Shown: positions 25,862 to 34,875, counted from the first letter of the stretch. The stretch: 64,000 bases of DNA from Acidaminococcus massiliensis (GCF_900095825.1 NZ_LT608315.1:510318-574317); one strand, 5' to 3'. A program made the numbers and translations. The notes: generated from the letters alone by a model not told the origin.

Positions 25862-27265
25862 TCACAGCACATTCCTGATTTCGTCGATCACTGTCCCATC
25901 CCGGTATTCCACTTTGGCCACTACCCGGTCCCCGGTCTGGAGGGGCTGGGGGATGCCGTTGATCTGTTCCGCCATATCTTTCAGTTCCTGGATGGACCGC
26001 ACGGGCAGCCCGGCCTGCTTGAATTTGGACAGCAAGTCCCCCCGCTGGGGATTGACGGCGATTCCCCGCTGGGTCAAGATTACATCGATGCTCTTTCCGG
26101 GCGTGGAAATGGTCTGGACCCGGTCTACGATCAGGGGCATCCGGGCCCGGCTCAGAGGTGCCACGATCATAGCCAGTTTGGCCCCGGCCGCTGCATCGCT
26201 GTGGCCCCCGCTGCCCCCCATGATCACGCCCTGGGAATTGGTATGGACATTCACATTGAAATCCACATCCACCTGGGTAGCACCAAGGATCACCGCATCC
26301 AGGCTGTCCACGATGCTGCTTTTGGCCAAAGGCGAAGCATAATGGCTGGCAGAGACCTCCACATGCCTGGGGTCATGGGCCAGAGATTCCACCGCTTTCA
26401 GATCAAAGCACTGGACATCCAAGATGTTCTGGAAACAGCCGGCTTCCAGCATATCCACCAGGTACCCGGTGATGCCTCCCATGACGAAACTTCCTTTGAT
26501 CTTTTTCTCCACCATCAGATCTTTCAGGAATACGGCAGCTGCCAGAGATGCTCCTCCGGCACCGGTCTGGAAGGAAAATCCGTCCCTCAGCAGGCCGGAA
26601 GCCCGGATCACCTTGACCGCCATGTCCGCCATCCGAAGTCCCACTGGATCCCGGGTAATCCGGGTGGTCCCGGAAACGATCCCTTTGGGATCCCCGATGG
26701 CTTCCACCTGGACCACATAATCCACTTCTGTTTCCGGGATAGAAAATCCTCCCAGCGGATAGGGAACCAGTTCATCGGTGACCACCACCACCTTATCGGC
26801 ATGGGCCGCATCGCTCATGGCATACCCCAGGGCCCCGCAGGCAGATTTTCCATACTTTCCGGTGCAGTTTCCCTGTTCATCTGCCTGAGACGCCGCAATG
26901 AACGCTACATCGATGTGGCTCCGCCCTGTATCGATGGAAGCCGGACGTCCCCCATGGGTCCGGAACACCACTGGTTTGGCCAGGATCCCGTGAGAGATCC
27001 CTTCCCCAACGGCCTTCCCCATGTAATCGGTTTCGATGCCGCCCACCGTTCCTTCCTGGATGTGTTGGAGCAAAGGTTCATGGACATCGAAAAGGGAACT
27101 GGCATTGACCGTCAGATCTTTGATGCCCAGGCTCCGGACGGCGTCCAAGACACTGTTGAGCACATAATCCCCATTACGGAGATGGTGATGGAACGAAATG
27201 GTCATATGGTCCTTCAGCCCGCATTTCTGTATGGCCTCGGTCAGCGAAGCTACCAGCTTAGTCAT
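25862..27265 (-). CDS. citF: Citrate lyase alpha subunit (citrate:ACP transferase), orphan
   Basis: The CitF subunit exchanges acetyl for citryl on the lyase acyl carrier protein. The 467-residue product aligns with CitF from the conserved LEEAI-x-GLKDxMTISFHH region onward and ends with VAKVEYRDGTVIDEI. It contains GSGGHSDAAAGAKL and ILTQRGIAVNPQR. About 45 N-terminal residues of enterobacterial CitF are absent. Its start overlaps the stop of a citE fragment. The ACP subunit (citD), ligase (citC) and accessory genes are missing here and citE is truncated, so this gene is intact but probably cannot form a working lyase unless other copies exist. Transcription would come from the upstream ABC operon. 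Confidence 0.88.
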   Translation of the reverse strand: MTKLVASLTEAIQKCGLKDHMTISFHHHLRNGDYVLNSVLDAVRSLGIKDLTVNASSLFDVHEPLLQHIQEGTVGGIETDYMGKAVGEGISHGILAKPVVFRTHGGRPASIDTGRSHIDVAFIAASQADEQGNCTGKYGKSACGALGYAMSDAAHADKVVVVTDELVPYPLGGFSIPETEVDYVVQVEAIGDPKGIVSGTTRITRDPVGLRMADMAVKVIRASGLLRDGFSFQTGAGGASLAAAVFLKDLMVEKKIKGSFVMGGITGYLVDMLEAGCFQNILDVQCFDLKAVESLAHDPRHVEVSASHYASPLAKSSIVDSLDAVILGATQVDVDFNVNVHTNSQGVIMGGSGGHSDAAAGAKLAMIVAPLSRARMPLIVDRVQTISTPGKSIDVILTQRGIAVNPQRGDLLSKFKQAGLPVRSIQELKDMAEQINGIPQPLQTGDRVVAKVEYRDGTVIDEIRNVL

Positions 27266-27476
27266 CCGGGAACACCTCCTTTTTCATATGGGAAGCCATT
27301 TCCAGTACATGGGCAGCCCGATCCACGATGGGCTTGTCGATCATCTTCCCATGGAGGGCCACAGCCCCCCTGCCCAGTTTCTTTCCTTCCTCGATGGCCT
27401 CGAAGACCATCCTGGCATAGGCAATGTCTTCTTCCGAAGGAGAGAACACTTCATTGACGATATCCACCTGCCGGGG
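27258..27476 (-). pseudogene. citE: citE remnant (C-terminal fragment of citrate lyase beta subunit)
   Basis: Only the last 70-75 residues of CitE are left: PRQVDIVNEVFSPSEEDIAY through GKMIDKPIVDRA to the stop. These match the C-terminal region that normally follows a conserved 'IHPxQ' block. The frame begins abruptly at the join with the ABC ATPase fragment near 27471-27477. It has no ribosome site of its own and lacks the substrate- and Mg-binding barrel, so it is non-functional. Confidence 0.85.
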
Positions 27477-27939
27477 CGATCCGCTGCTGCTGTCCTCCGG
27501 AAAGATCGCTGGGATAGACTTCTTCCATCCCATCCAGGCTGGTATGGTGCAGGGCCTCTTTCACCCGCTGTACGATGTCCGCCTTGGGCAGTTTCCGGAT
27601 CTGCAGCGGGAAGGCTACATTTTCGAAGATATTCATATGGGGCCAGACAGCGAAGGCCTGGAACACCATCCCCAATCCCCGCTCTTCCGGAGGCACATAG
27701 ATGTTCTTCTCTTTGACGGAGACGGGGCGGCCGCACAGTTCGATTTCCCCTTCTGACAGGTCTTCGAACCCGGCGATCATCCGCAGGGTGGTACTTTTGC
27801 CGCAGCCCGATGGTCCCAGGAAGGAAAAACATTCCCCTTCTCGGACGGTCAGGTTGAAATCATTGACAGCTGTGATGGTGCCCAATTTTTTGGTGGTAAA
27901 ACGTTTGGTCACGTGCCGCAGCACAATTTGGTCAGTCAC
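27475..27939 (-). pseudogene. Truncated ABC transporter ATPase
   Basis: This is the N-terminal 155 residues of an iron/spermidine-type ABC ATPase. Walker A GPSGCGKST, the Q-loop VFQAFAVWPHM and the signature LSGGQQQRIA are present. Homology then stops immediately after the signature motif, and a stop follows out of frame at 27451. Walker B, the switch His and the C-terminal TOBE region are gone. It starts at GTG (27939) with AAGGGGG upstream, right after the permease gene. The lost half is replaced by citE sequence, which marks a deletion or recombination scar. Confidence 0.88.
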
Positions 27940-27942
27940 GTT

Positions 27943-29667
27943 TTACACCCCCTTCTTGTCTTTGGTGATCTGGGTAACGATGAAATTGCAGATGATGATG
28001 ATGCAGATGGCCACGGCCGCCAGCGCCGAAGCCTGAGGGATCTGTCCGCTGTCCCGGAGGGCGAAGATCTGCACCCCCAGAGTCCGAGTATAGGGTCCAT
28101 AGAGCAGGATGGAAGTGGTCAGTTCCCGCATGGAGGGCAGGAAAATCAGGAAGAACCCAGCTACCATGGCCGGCCGGATCAGAGGCAAGGTGATGTCTTT
28201 CAGGGATTCCGTATGAGACGCCCCACAGGCACGAGCCGCTTCTTCCAGGGACGGGTGGACCTGCTGGAGTGATGCGGAAGCGCTCTTCATAGAGAAGCTC
28301 AGGTACCGGGCCATGTATGCCACCAAAATAATCCAGATGGTGTTATACAGGCTGATGCCCAATTGGCCGGACCAGGAAAGGATCACCCCGATGGCCAGCA
28401 CAGTCCCAGGGATGGAATAAGGCAGGACGGAAAGCATTTCCAGGATTTCCTTCCCTTTGGGTTTGATCTTGATGACTACATAGGCGATCATCACGCCCAG
28501 GAACATACAGAGGACCCCGGCGCTGACAGACAGGAACAGGGAATTCCGGATGGCATCCATGGTCTGTTTGCTGGTGATGATGTTGTGGAAATTGTCCAGG
28601 GTGAAGTTCGCCGGGATCAGCGGCAGCCCATAGGCTTTCACCAATCCTTCCAGGAAGATCATGATGAGGGGGACCAGCACGATGAGGACCAATGTCAGCA
28701 CCGCCAGCAGCAGCAGGGGATATTTGGCCCCCCGGAGCTTGATCAGGGTGGGACGCATGCTCTTGCCTTTGATGATGTCATAGGACCCGCTGGAAAGGAC
28801 CACTTTCTGCAGGATCAGTGCCATGGTGACCACAAAGACCAGGAGGATGGACAGGGCTGCTCCCTGACGGATCCCCTCAAAGCTGCCCCCAGCCCGGTCG
28901 ATGTAGGCATAGATCACCGTAGGCAGGGTATAGATCTGTTTGGAGAAGCCCAGGATGGCTGGCACCCCGAAATGGGCCAGGGAAGAGATCAGGATCAGCA
29001 GGGCCCCTGCGGAAATGGCCGGAGTCACCAGCGGGATGGTGATTTTCCGGATGACGGTCCCCTGGCTGGCCCCAGCGATCCGGGCACTTTCTTCCAGGGT
29101 GGGGTCCATCCGCTCCAGGGCGCTGACCACCTGCATGAACACAAAGGGGAAATAATAAGAGACTTCCACGAAAATGATACCGCCCAGGGAATTGATATTG
29201 AACGGCGGCGACGCCAGGTGGAAGGTGTTCATCAGCCAGGTGTTCACATAGCCGCCCCGTCCCGAAAGGAGCATATCCCAAGCCATGGCCCCGAAGAAGG
29301 GCGGGAACATGTAAGGGATCATGAACAAGGCCCGCATCAGGTTCTTGCAGGGGATGTCGCTGCGCCCCAGCAGCCAGGCATAGAAAAGACCGATAATCGT
29401 CCCCACCACCGTCACGCTGAGGCCGATGATGACAGTATGGGTCATGGCACTGATATTATCCTGGCTGAATACAACGGTCTTGAACATCTCGATGTCCAGA
29501 TGCCCTTCATAGAAGAAAGCATTGTAGACGATCATGAAAATGGGGATAAAGACGATGACGAACAGCAGGACGAAGCTGACCAGCGTCATGGCCTTATCCA
29601 GGCTGAAGGTTTTTCCGTCCAGGGCCGCCAGATCGGACGACCCCTGGCGGGTTCTACGCAGATTCAT
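27943..29667 (-). CDS. Iron-type ABC transporter permease (fused two-domain)
   Basis: This polytopic inner-membrane protein of about 575 residues is made of two tandem BPD_transp_1 halves (FbpB/ThiP/PhnU type), about 12 TM helices in all. EAA loops lie around ARIAGASQGTVIRKITIPLV in the first half and ARACGASHTESLKDITLPLI in the second. AAGGAGG supports ATG 29667 or 29670. It overlaps the end of the intact ATPase gene. With that ATPase and the lipoprotein at 30802-31839 it makes a complete importer for ferric ion, a phosphonate or a similar small solute. Confidence 0.9.
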   Translation of the reverse strand: MNLRRTRQGSSDLAALDGKTFSLDKAMTLVSFVLLFVIVFIPIFMIVYNAFFYEGHLDIEMFKTVVFSQDNISAMTHTVIIGLSVTVVGTIIGLFYAWLLGRSDIPCKNLMRALFMIPYMFPPFFGAMAWDMLLSGRGGYVNTWLMNTFHLASPPFNINSLGGIIFVEVSYYFPFVFMQVVSALERMDPTLEESARIAGASQGTVIRKITIPLVTPAISAGALLILISSLAHFGVPAILGFSKQIYTLPTVIYAYIDRAGGSFEGIRQGAALSILLVFVVTMALILQKVVLSSGSYDIIKGKSMRPTLIKLRGAKYPLLLLAVLTLVLIVLVPLIMIFLEGLVKAYGLPLIPANFTLDNFHNIITSKQTMDAIRNSLFLSVSAGVLCMFLGVMIAYVVIKIKPKGKEILEMLSVLPYSIPGTVLAIGVILSWSGQLGISLYNTIWIILVAYMARYLSFSMKSASASLQQVHPSLEEAARACGASHTESLKDITLPLIRPAMVAGFFLIFLPSMRELTTSILLYGPYTRTLGVQIFALRDSGQIPQASALAAVAICIIIICNFIVTQITKDKKGV

Positions 29668-30748
29668 CATGGTCCTCCTTTCTGGCTTCATAATACCGGG
29701 GCTGGAGGAAACGCAAACCCACTTCCTGGCCTTCCTCCACCTTATTGTTCTGCATCACATCCAGGGCATTGACCTGCATCCGGATCTCCCGGTTCCCCAG
29801 CTGGATGAAATACACGTATTCGCTTCCCAGGAACACGCTCCGGGTGATTTTTCCCCGGATAGGAGACTGGTCGTCAAAGACCATATCGTTGAGACGGCTC
29901 CCCATTTCCATGGGCTTGCCGCTGGCAAAGATTTCCGGAGGGCATTCATCATAGAGGAATTTCTCTCCGGCCACCAGATAGGTGTGTCCATTTTCCCGCA
30001 CCAAAGGGAAGAAGTTGGATACCCCGATGAATTCAAAGACGAACCGGTTGGCCGGCCGCAAGATGATGTCCTCATCTTCCCCGATCTGGCACAGCTTCCC
30101 TTCCCGGTCCATGATGGCCATCCGGTCACACAGCTGGAGAGCCGCCTCCTGGTCATGGGTGATGTACAGGATGGTAGTCCCGATATCATGCTGGATCAAA
30201 CGGATCTCGGTGAGCATTTCTTCCCGCAGCTTGGCATCCAGGTTGGTGATGGGTTCGTCCATGACGATCACTTCATCACTGCTCACCAAAGCACGGGCGA
30301 TGGCCACCCGCTGCTGCTGCCCCCCGGAAAGCTGGCTGGGGAGATGTTCCTCATAGCCCAGCATCCGCACTTGTTCCAGGGCATGATGGGCTCTTGCCTT
30401 CATCTCTTCTTTGGGCAGCCGCATCTTCTTCATGGGATACAGCACGTTTTCCAACACGGTCATATGGGGCCACACCGCATAATCCTGGAATACCACCCCG
30501 ATGTGACGATGCTCCGGAGATACGTCGATGCCTTTTTCCGCGTCGAACAGGCAGCGGTCCCCTACATAAATGGAGCCTGTCTCCGGTTTGATGAACCCCA
30601 AGAGGCAGCGGACCAAGGTCGTCTTGCCGCAGCCGGAAGGGCCGACCAGACACATGATCTGGCTTTCTTCCACGGTCAGGGAAAGATCTTCAAAGATGCA
30701 CTTTTTCCCATAGTGGAAGGTAATATGGTTGAACCGAACATCGGCCAT
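29654..30748 (-). CDS. Iron/phosphonate/spermidine-type ABC transporter ATPase
   Basis: This intact ATPase of 364 residues has Walker A GPSGCGKTT, Q-loop FQDYAVWPHM, signature LSGGQQQRVAIARAL, Walker B VIVMDEPITNLD, switch ITHDQEAAL, and a C-terminal TOBE-like domain from about residue 250. It shares the FQxxAVWPHM segment with the truncated ATPase downstream of the permease, so the original operon had two related ATPases. AGGAGG precedes the ATG. It lies after the lipoprotein gene beyond an attenuator hairpin. Confidence 0.92.
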   Translation of the reverse strand: MADVRFNHITFHYGKKCIFEDLSLTVEESQIMCLVGPSGCGKTTLVRCLLGFIKPETGSIYVGDRCLFDAEKGIDVSPEHRHIGVVFQDYAVWPHMTVLENVLYPMKKMRLPKEEMKARAHHALEQVRMLGYEEHLPSQLSGGQQQRVAIARALVSSDEVIVMDEPITNLDAKLREEMLTEIRLIQHDIGTTILYITHDQEAALQLCDRMAIMDREGKLCQIGEDEDIILRPANRFVFEFIGVSNFFPLVRENGHTYLVAGEKFLYDECPPEIFASGKPMEMGSRLNDMVFDDQSPIRGKITRSVFLGSEYVYFIQLGNREIRMQVNALDVMQNNKVEEGQEVGLRFLQPRYYEARKEDHDESA

Positions 30749-30762
30749 ACTTTCACCTCCTG

Positions 30763-30794
30763 AAAAACGGACGGCAGACTGTCCTGCCGTCCGT
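30763..30794 (-). terminator. Attenuator after binding-protein gene
   Basis: ACGGACGGCAG (30767-30777) pairs perfectly with CTGCCGTCCGT (30784-30794), with TTTTT next on the minus strand. Partial termination here would give excess binding protein over ATPase and permease, a common pattern in ABC importers. Confidence 0.85.
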
Positions 30795-30801
30795 TCCGAC
30801 G

Positions 30802-31839
30802 TTAATTTTTCTTGAAGATGGCATCGAATTCATCCAGTACATTCTTGGCATTGGCAGCCAGTTTCTCCAGATCCACCTTCATGGCATTCTTGGCGATTTC
30901 CTCAATGGTCACACCCTTCTGTTTCACATCTTTGCGGACGGACAGCATATTGTTTTGTACCAGGACTTCCTGGCCTTCTTTGGAAAGGATGAAGTCATAG
31001 AGCTTCTTGGCATTTTCCTCGTTCTTGGCTCCCTTCACCAGGGCGATGGGGCTGTAGATGGAGATGATGTCCTGCTTCGGATAGACGAATTCGATGGTGG
31101 AACCTTTGCTCTTCAGGTTTTCCGTGACGTAATCCAGGCACATCCCTACTTTATAAGCACCGGCCGCAATCTGGTTGTGGGTCGCCGTGGTCCCGGACTG
31201 GAGTTCCGTGCCGTTCTCCTTCAGTTTTTCAAAATAGGCTTTCCCGTACTTGGAATTGGAAATCAGGGCCCCTACTGCATATTTTGTGGTACCCGCCGTG
31301 CCGGGATCCGTCATGACGATCTGGCCCTTCCATTTGGGATCCAGGAGATCTTCCCAAGTCTTGGGAGCTTCTTCCTTGGAAACCTTCTGGGGATTGTAGG
31401 CAATGCCCATGTTCATCATCCGGGCACCGGTGTAGTAGCCTTCCTTGTCAATGAAGACCGGATCGATGGCCTTGGCTTCCGGAGAAGTGTATTTTTGGAG
31501 GATCCCCATTTTCTTGAAACCGATGTAGTCCGCCGGGTCCCCTACCCAGATCACATCTGCCGCCACCTGGCCGGATTTCGCTTCCGTAGCGATTTTGGTA
31601 ATCACTTTCCCGGTCCCGGCAAAGTAATAATCCAGTTTGATATCCGGATATTTCTTTTCAAACGCTTTCTTGATGGCATTCAGCTGGTCTTCCTGCATGG
31701 AAGAATACAGCATCACCGTATTCCCTGCAGATTTCTTGTCCTGTTTGGAACCGGGGATCGCCCCGCCTCCGCCGCAGGCACTGATTCCTGCAGCCAACAC
31801 GCACAGCATCCCTACAGACAGCCACTTCTTCAGATTCAT
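30802..31839 (-). CDS. Iron-type ABC transporter substrate-binding lipoprotein
   Basis: This is a family 1 extracellular binding protein (345 residues). It has signal peptide and lipobox ISACG at about residues 18-22, followed by a Gly-rich linker. The mature domain starts with VMLYSSMQEDQ and contains FAGTGKVITKIATE and DVIWVGDP, as in FbpA/AfuA/2-aminoethylphosphonate binding proteins. It is the first gene of the operon. No metal or phosphonate ligand residues can be assigned with confidence, so the solute stays open. The 31840-31972 gap carries its promoter; I see no riboswitch in it. Confidence 0.9.
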   Translation of the reverse strand: MNLKKWLSVGMLCVLAAGISACGGGGAIPGSKQDKKSAGNTVMLYSSMQEDQLNAIKKAFEKKYPDIKLDYYFAGTGKVITKIATEAKSGQVAADVIWVGDPADYIGFKKMGILQKYTSPEAKAIDPVFIDKEGYYTGARMMNMGIAYNPQKVSKEEAPKTWEDLLDPKWKGQIVMTDPGTAGTTKYAVGALISNSKYGKAYFEKLKENGTELQSGTTATHNQIAAGAYKVGMCLDYVTENLKSKGSTIEFVYPKQDIISIYSPIALVKGAKNEENAKKLYDFILSKEGQEVLVQNNMLSVRKDVKQKGVTIEEIAKNAMKVDLEKLAANAKNVLDEFDAIFKKN

Positions 31840-31972
31840 GGTAATTCAGCCTCCCTTATTGGAATCTCTTTGCCGGGCAAAGTGTTTTACGAGGTTATTT
31901 TACCATATCTTTACTGAATTTTTACATGTTTTTTACAATTCAAACAAAGCTGTCCGGAAGTGTATGGTTCGT

Positions 31973-32023
31973 AACAGAAGAAGGGGGTGTTGCACGTTGC
32001 GTACAACACCCCCTTCTTCTGTT
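31973..32023. terminator. 20-bp perfect-stem terminator downstream of phzF
   Basis: Two perfect 20-bp arms (31973-31992 and 32004-32023) contain GGGGGTGTTG / CAACACCCCC, with an 11-nt loop. The arm includes the last base of the phzF stop codon. It is a strong member of the recurrent GTTGC stem family. Confidence 0.85.
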
Positions 32024-32889
32024 CACTTCTCATAACATGCAGTCCCGCAGATCCGGGTCTTGGTGATTTTTCCTCCGGTGACTTGGGTCTCTGCCCGGAT
32101 CAGGCTGGGCCGGCCCATGGCTTCCCCCTGGTAGACGGTGCAGGGGTTCCAGCCTTCCGCCACCGGGATCAGCTGATGACGGACCAGATAGGCCCCCAGT
32201 GCGGAAGCCGCCACTCCCGTTGCCGGATCCTCATTGTAGCCGGATCGGTTGGGGAACTGTCTGGCATGAAAAACAACGTTGTCTGGGCGGTTGTTTTCCG
32301 GTGCAAAGATATAAAACCCAGTTGTTTCACAGCGGTCACAAAGGTCCCAAAGCGCCGGGAAATCCGGTTTCACTTCATGGACCCAGTGAGGCGCTGCCAA
32401 GGGGACCATCAGTTTCATCCGAGAAGTCGCTGCCGATTCCACTGGCCCCTTTCCCAACGCTTCCTGGGGGATCCCCAGGACCCGGCACAGTTCCTCATCG
32501 GAAGGCCGCTTAGCCTAGAATTTCGGCAGGAACTGCTCCACCCGGATCAGGATCTCTCCGTCTTTCCGTTCCCATTCCACCGGCAGCGGGCCGTAATGGC
32601 TTTCAAAGACAATGGGAGAATGCTGGATGATGCCCTGATCCACCAGCACCATGGCGCTGGCAACGGTGGCATGGACACACATCTCCATTTCGTGGAGAGG
32701 GACGAAATACCGAGGTTTCACATCACAGCCCGGCGCAGTAGGAGACAGTAGGAAAGCCGCTTCCTGCTGGAACTGGAAAGTCATCTGCTGCATCTGTTCC
32801 CCGGTCAGCCCATCTGCCTCCAGGGTCACCGGGCAGGGATTGCCGCCTCCTGGCCCATATTGAAATGCAACGGTATGGAAAGTCTTCAT
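32023..32889 (-). pseudogene. PhzF-family isomerase gene interrupted by an in-frame amber codon
   Basis: Reading one frame from the ATG at 32889 gives a PhzF-like protein of 288 codons except for a TAG at 32515-32517 (codon 125). The N-terminal part has GNPCPV and the catalytic Glu43 in FQQEAAF. The C-terminal part has the second-lobe NEDPATGVAASALGAYL motif. Both halves stay in the same frame with no indel, and a single C-to-T change in CAG would produce this stop. PhzF-like enzymes are metabolic epimerases or isomerases of unknown substrate. AAAGGAG precedes the start. Confidence 0.88.
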
Positions 32890-32926
32890 GGTGACGCTCC
32901 TTTCTTGTTCCAAAACGGGTTCCGCC

Positions 32927-33238
32927 TTATTTTTCCTGGATTTCTTCATCCCGTACCGGCGGCTGCCCCAGCCAATCCAAGGCTTCATCCAGATCCAGGG
33001 TCACCTTGCCGTCCTCCCGGACAAAAGCAGGGATCCCGATGAAGGACTGTCCCTTTTCCCCTTGCCGCACAGGCGCAAAAGCCGGTTCCCGGTCCCGCAG
33101 AGTCAGGAAGGCCTTCATATTGGCCGTATCCGCCGTCATATCTACAAAGCGGAACTGATCTTCCAGGTTCCGTGCCTGCAGGACAGCCAGGGTGTTCCGG
33201 CAGTCGATGCAGATTTTACTTCCATAGAATAGAATCAT
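32927..33238 (-). CDS. Glutaredoxin-like thiol protein
   Basis: This small soluble protein (103 residues) begins with a thioredoxin-fold strand and a CIDC motif (Cys10, Cys13), followed by a conserved FVDMTAD segment and a cis-proline-like GIPAF. It is probably a disulfide or mixed-disulfide reductase of the glutaredoxin-related group. AAAGGAG precedes the ATG at 33238; the upstream extension of the frame runs into a terminator and is rejected. It is co-directional with phzF 37 bp downstream, so the two may be co-transcribed. Confidence 0.82.
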   Translation of the reverse strand: MILFYGSKICIDCRNTLAVLQARNLEDQFRFVDMTADTANMKAFLTLRDREPAFAPVRQGEKGQSFIGIPAFVREDGKVTLDLDEALDWLGQPPVRDEEIQEK

Positions 33239-33300
33239 GGTGCACTCTCCTTTGGGTCTTTTCTTCGTATTGTAGCGGTTCCGGAATCCAGATGCAAGAG

Positions 33301-33333
33301 GGGGGCTGCTGCACATTGCGTGCAACAACCCCC
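33301..33333 (-). terminator. Terminator downstream of ATC-hydrolase-like gene
   Basis: GGGGGCTGCTGCAC (33301-33314) pairs with GTGCAACAACCCCC (33320-33333) with two G-T pairs. It belongs to the same stem family as 7695, 31973 and 38352. Confidence 0.78.
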
Positions 33334-33340
33334 TTACCAG

Positions 33341-33817
33341 TCAGTCTTTCTTCTTCATCCGGAAGCAGAAGGTGCAGTGATGGTCTTTATACATGATATG
33401 GTCATGTATACATTCCAGATCTTCATTGTAGCCCTTGCAGATGGCCGGATCGATGTTTTCGCAGTAAATGCGTCCATACTTCTCTTCCCCGGCATCCATC
33501 CAGGTCTTGGCGAATACACAGCGGTCGAAATCCTGGTTGATTTCCTCCTTGCCGTATTCCGTATCATATCCGAACAGCTCGCTGCGCTCCATATCGTAGT
33601 TGGGCAGATAAGCAGCCAGATCATTTTTCTGTCCCCGTTGGGCAGCCCGGCGGGCAATGTCTTTGCCCCGTGCCACCCCCCAGTCGATGACGCTTTGTTT
33701 CAGGATTTCCAGGCCCTTGGCCCCGAATTCCTTTTCCAGGTTCTTCGCCAGGATGGAAAAGAAACGGGCGAACAGGACAAACATGGAAACCGGTTCCTCC
33801 ATTTTTTGCGGTTTCAA
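33341..33817 (-). CDS. L-2-amino-thiazoline-4-carboxylate hydrolase family protein
   Basis: This soluble protein of about 158 residues resembles the ATC_hydrolase family (PF14196, from memory). It has an N-terminal helical part (ARFFSILAKNLEKEFGAKG), a central DWGVARGKDIARRAA segment, and a C-terminal half with conserved cysteines (RCVFAKTW, YCENID, HHCTFCFRMKK). Family members are poorly characterised; some hydrolyse a cyclic cysteine precursor. The start is uncertain: TTG at 33817 has AAAGGGGAG at good spacing, while the ATG at 33802 has no ribosome site. It follows the ureohydrolase-like gene by 75 bp. Confidence 0.72.
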   Translation of the reverse strand: MKPQKMEEPVSMFVLFARFFSILAKNLEKEFGAKGLEILKQSVIDWGVARGKDIARRAAQRGQKNDLAAYLPNYDMERSELFGYDTEYGKEEINQDFDRCVFAKTWMDAGEEKYGRIYCENIDPAICKGYNEDLECIHDHIMYKDHHCTFCFRMKKKD

Positions 33818-33891
33818 GTTTTTCACTCCCCTTTTTGCTTGCACACACCGTCCTCTGTTTTTCGGACAGCCGGACAACGCTCCAGAATGCC

Positions 33892-34875
33892 TTATTTGCT
33901 GTCTTTGATATGCTGTGCCAGGCCATTCAGGTAATACAGGAAGGCCCAGTTGACCACATGGGCCGCCGTCTGCAGGGTAAACACTTCCGGATATGTTTCC
34001 ACGAAGTCGATCCCCCGCGCGCCTGCCAGTCCTGCTTCATGGAGCATCATGAGCAGTTCATAAGAAGTCAAGCCCCCCATATCCTGGGGTGCCTGCGGCA
34101 TGTTGGCCGCATCCAGGCTGTCTGCACAGACGGTGATATAGATGTATTCCGTATCTTTGCTGACCACTTCCAGAGCTTTGGAAATGGCAGCTTTCCAGCC
34201 ATCTTCATGGACGTCGATAGCCCGGATGACTGTTGCGCCATATTTCATGGCGTTGTTGTATTCTTCCCGATGGTTTCTGGGTCCCCGGATCCCGATATGG
34301 GCAATCTTCGTAGGATCCATATTGGGATCGTTGTATACCCGGTAGAAAGGAGAACAGCGGGACAGTTCGTCATCCCCGAAATGGGAGTAGTTATCCAGGT
34401 GGGCATCGAAATGCAGGACCCCGACCTTCTTGGGATGCCGTTTGGCGATTTCACTGATGATGGGGTAAGCGATCCCATGGTCCCCGCCGATGGTGATGGG
34501 AATGATCTTGGCATCAGCCAGTTTGCCGATCCGTTCCCGGATGGATTGGAAGGTAAAGTCATAGTTGCCGTTCTGGGTGGCTACGTCACCAGAATCTGCC
34601 ACTCGCAGATAATCAAAGCAGTCCAGATTATAATCCGGCAGGAACCCCGTGTAACGGATGGAAGTGGAACGGACCGCCTTCGGGCCTTCCGTGGTGGAAG
34701 AATAACCGCCGATGGTGCAGCCCCCTTCCCAGGGCACCCCTACCACTGCCGCATCGATTTTCTTCAGGTCCTCGTCGTTTTCGATCACGGACAGATTCAG
34801 CCAGGACGGCACCCCGCTGTAAATCATATTGGGCAGGAAATTGGGATCATAAATCGTTGGCTTGCTTTCTCTCAT
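33892..34875 (-). CDS. Ureohydrolase (arginase/agmatinase) family protein with altered metal site
   Basis: This 327-residue ureohydrolase fold protein keeps several dimanganese-site residues: His133 in GGDHG, and Asp157, His159 and Asp161 in FDAHLD. The late motif, normally DxDxxDP, reads CADSLDA, so Cys250 replaces the first Asp while Asp252 is kept. That suggests a changed metal or substrate, so agmatinase should not be assumed. It ends 75 bp before the ATC-hydrolase-like gene and starts 48 bp after an Nramp-like transporter gene, in one apparent operon. Hydrolysis of a guanidino or ureido compound is the likely chemistry. Confidence 0.86.
   Translation of the reverse strand: MRESKPTIYDPNFLPNMIYSGVPSWLNLSVIENDEDLKKIDAAVVGVPWEGGCTIGGYSSTTEGPKAVRSTSIRYTGFLPDYNLDCFDYLRVADSGDVATQNGNYDFTFQSIRERIGKLADAKIIPITIGGDHGIAYPIISEIAKRHPKKVGVLHFDAHLDNYSHFGDDELSRCSPFYRVYNDPNMDPTKIAHIGIRGPRNHREEYNNAMKYGATVIRAIDVHEDGWKAAISKALEVVSKDTEYIYITVCADSLDAANMPQAPQDMGGLTSYELLMMLHEAGLAGARGIDFVETYPEVFTLQTAAHVVNWAFLYYLNGLAQHIKDSK

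Noticed and set aside
28363-29772. 469-codon plus-strand frame opposite the ABC permease
   Set aside because: Gln/His/Asp-rich composition is typical of an antisense shadow of a membrane-protein gene; no start signal.
32515-32517. Amber codon in phzF read as pyrrolysine
   Set aside because: No pyl genes or methylamine methyltransferases are visible, PhzF has no known pyrrolysine, and a CAG-to-TAG mutation explains it more simply.
33892-34875. Annotation as agmatinase (speB)
   Set aside because: A key metal-ligand position is altered and no polyamine genes are nearby.
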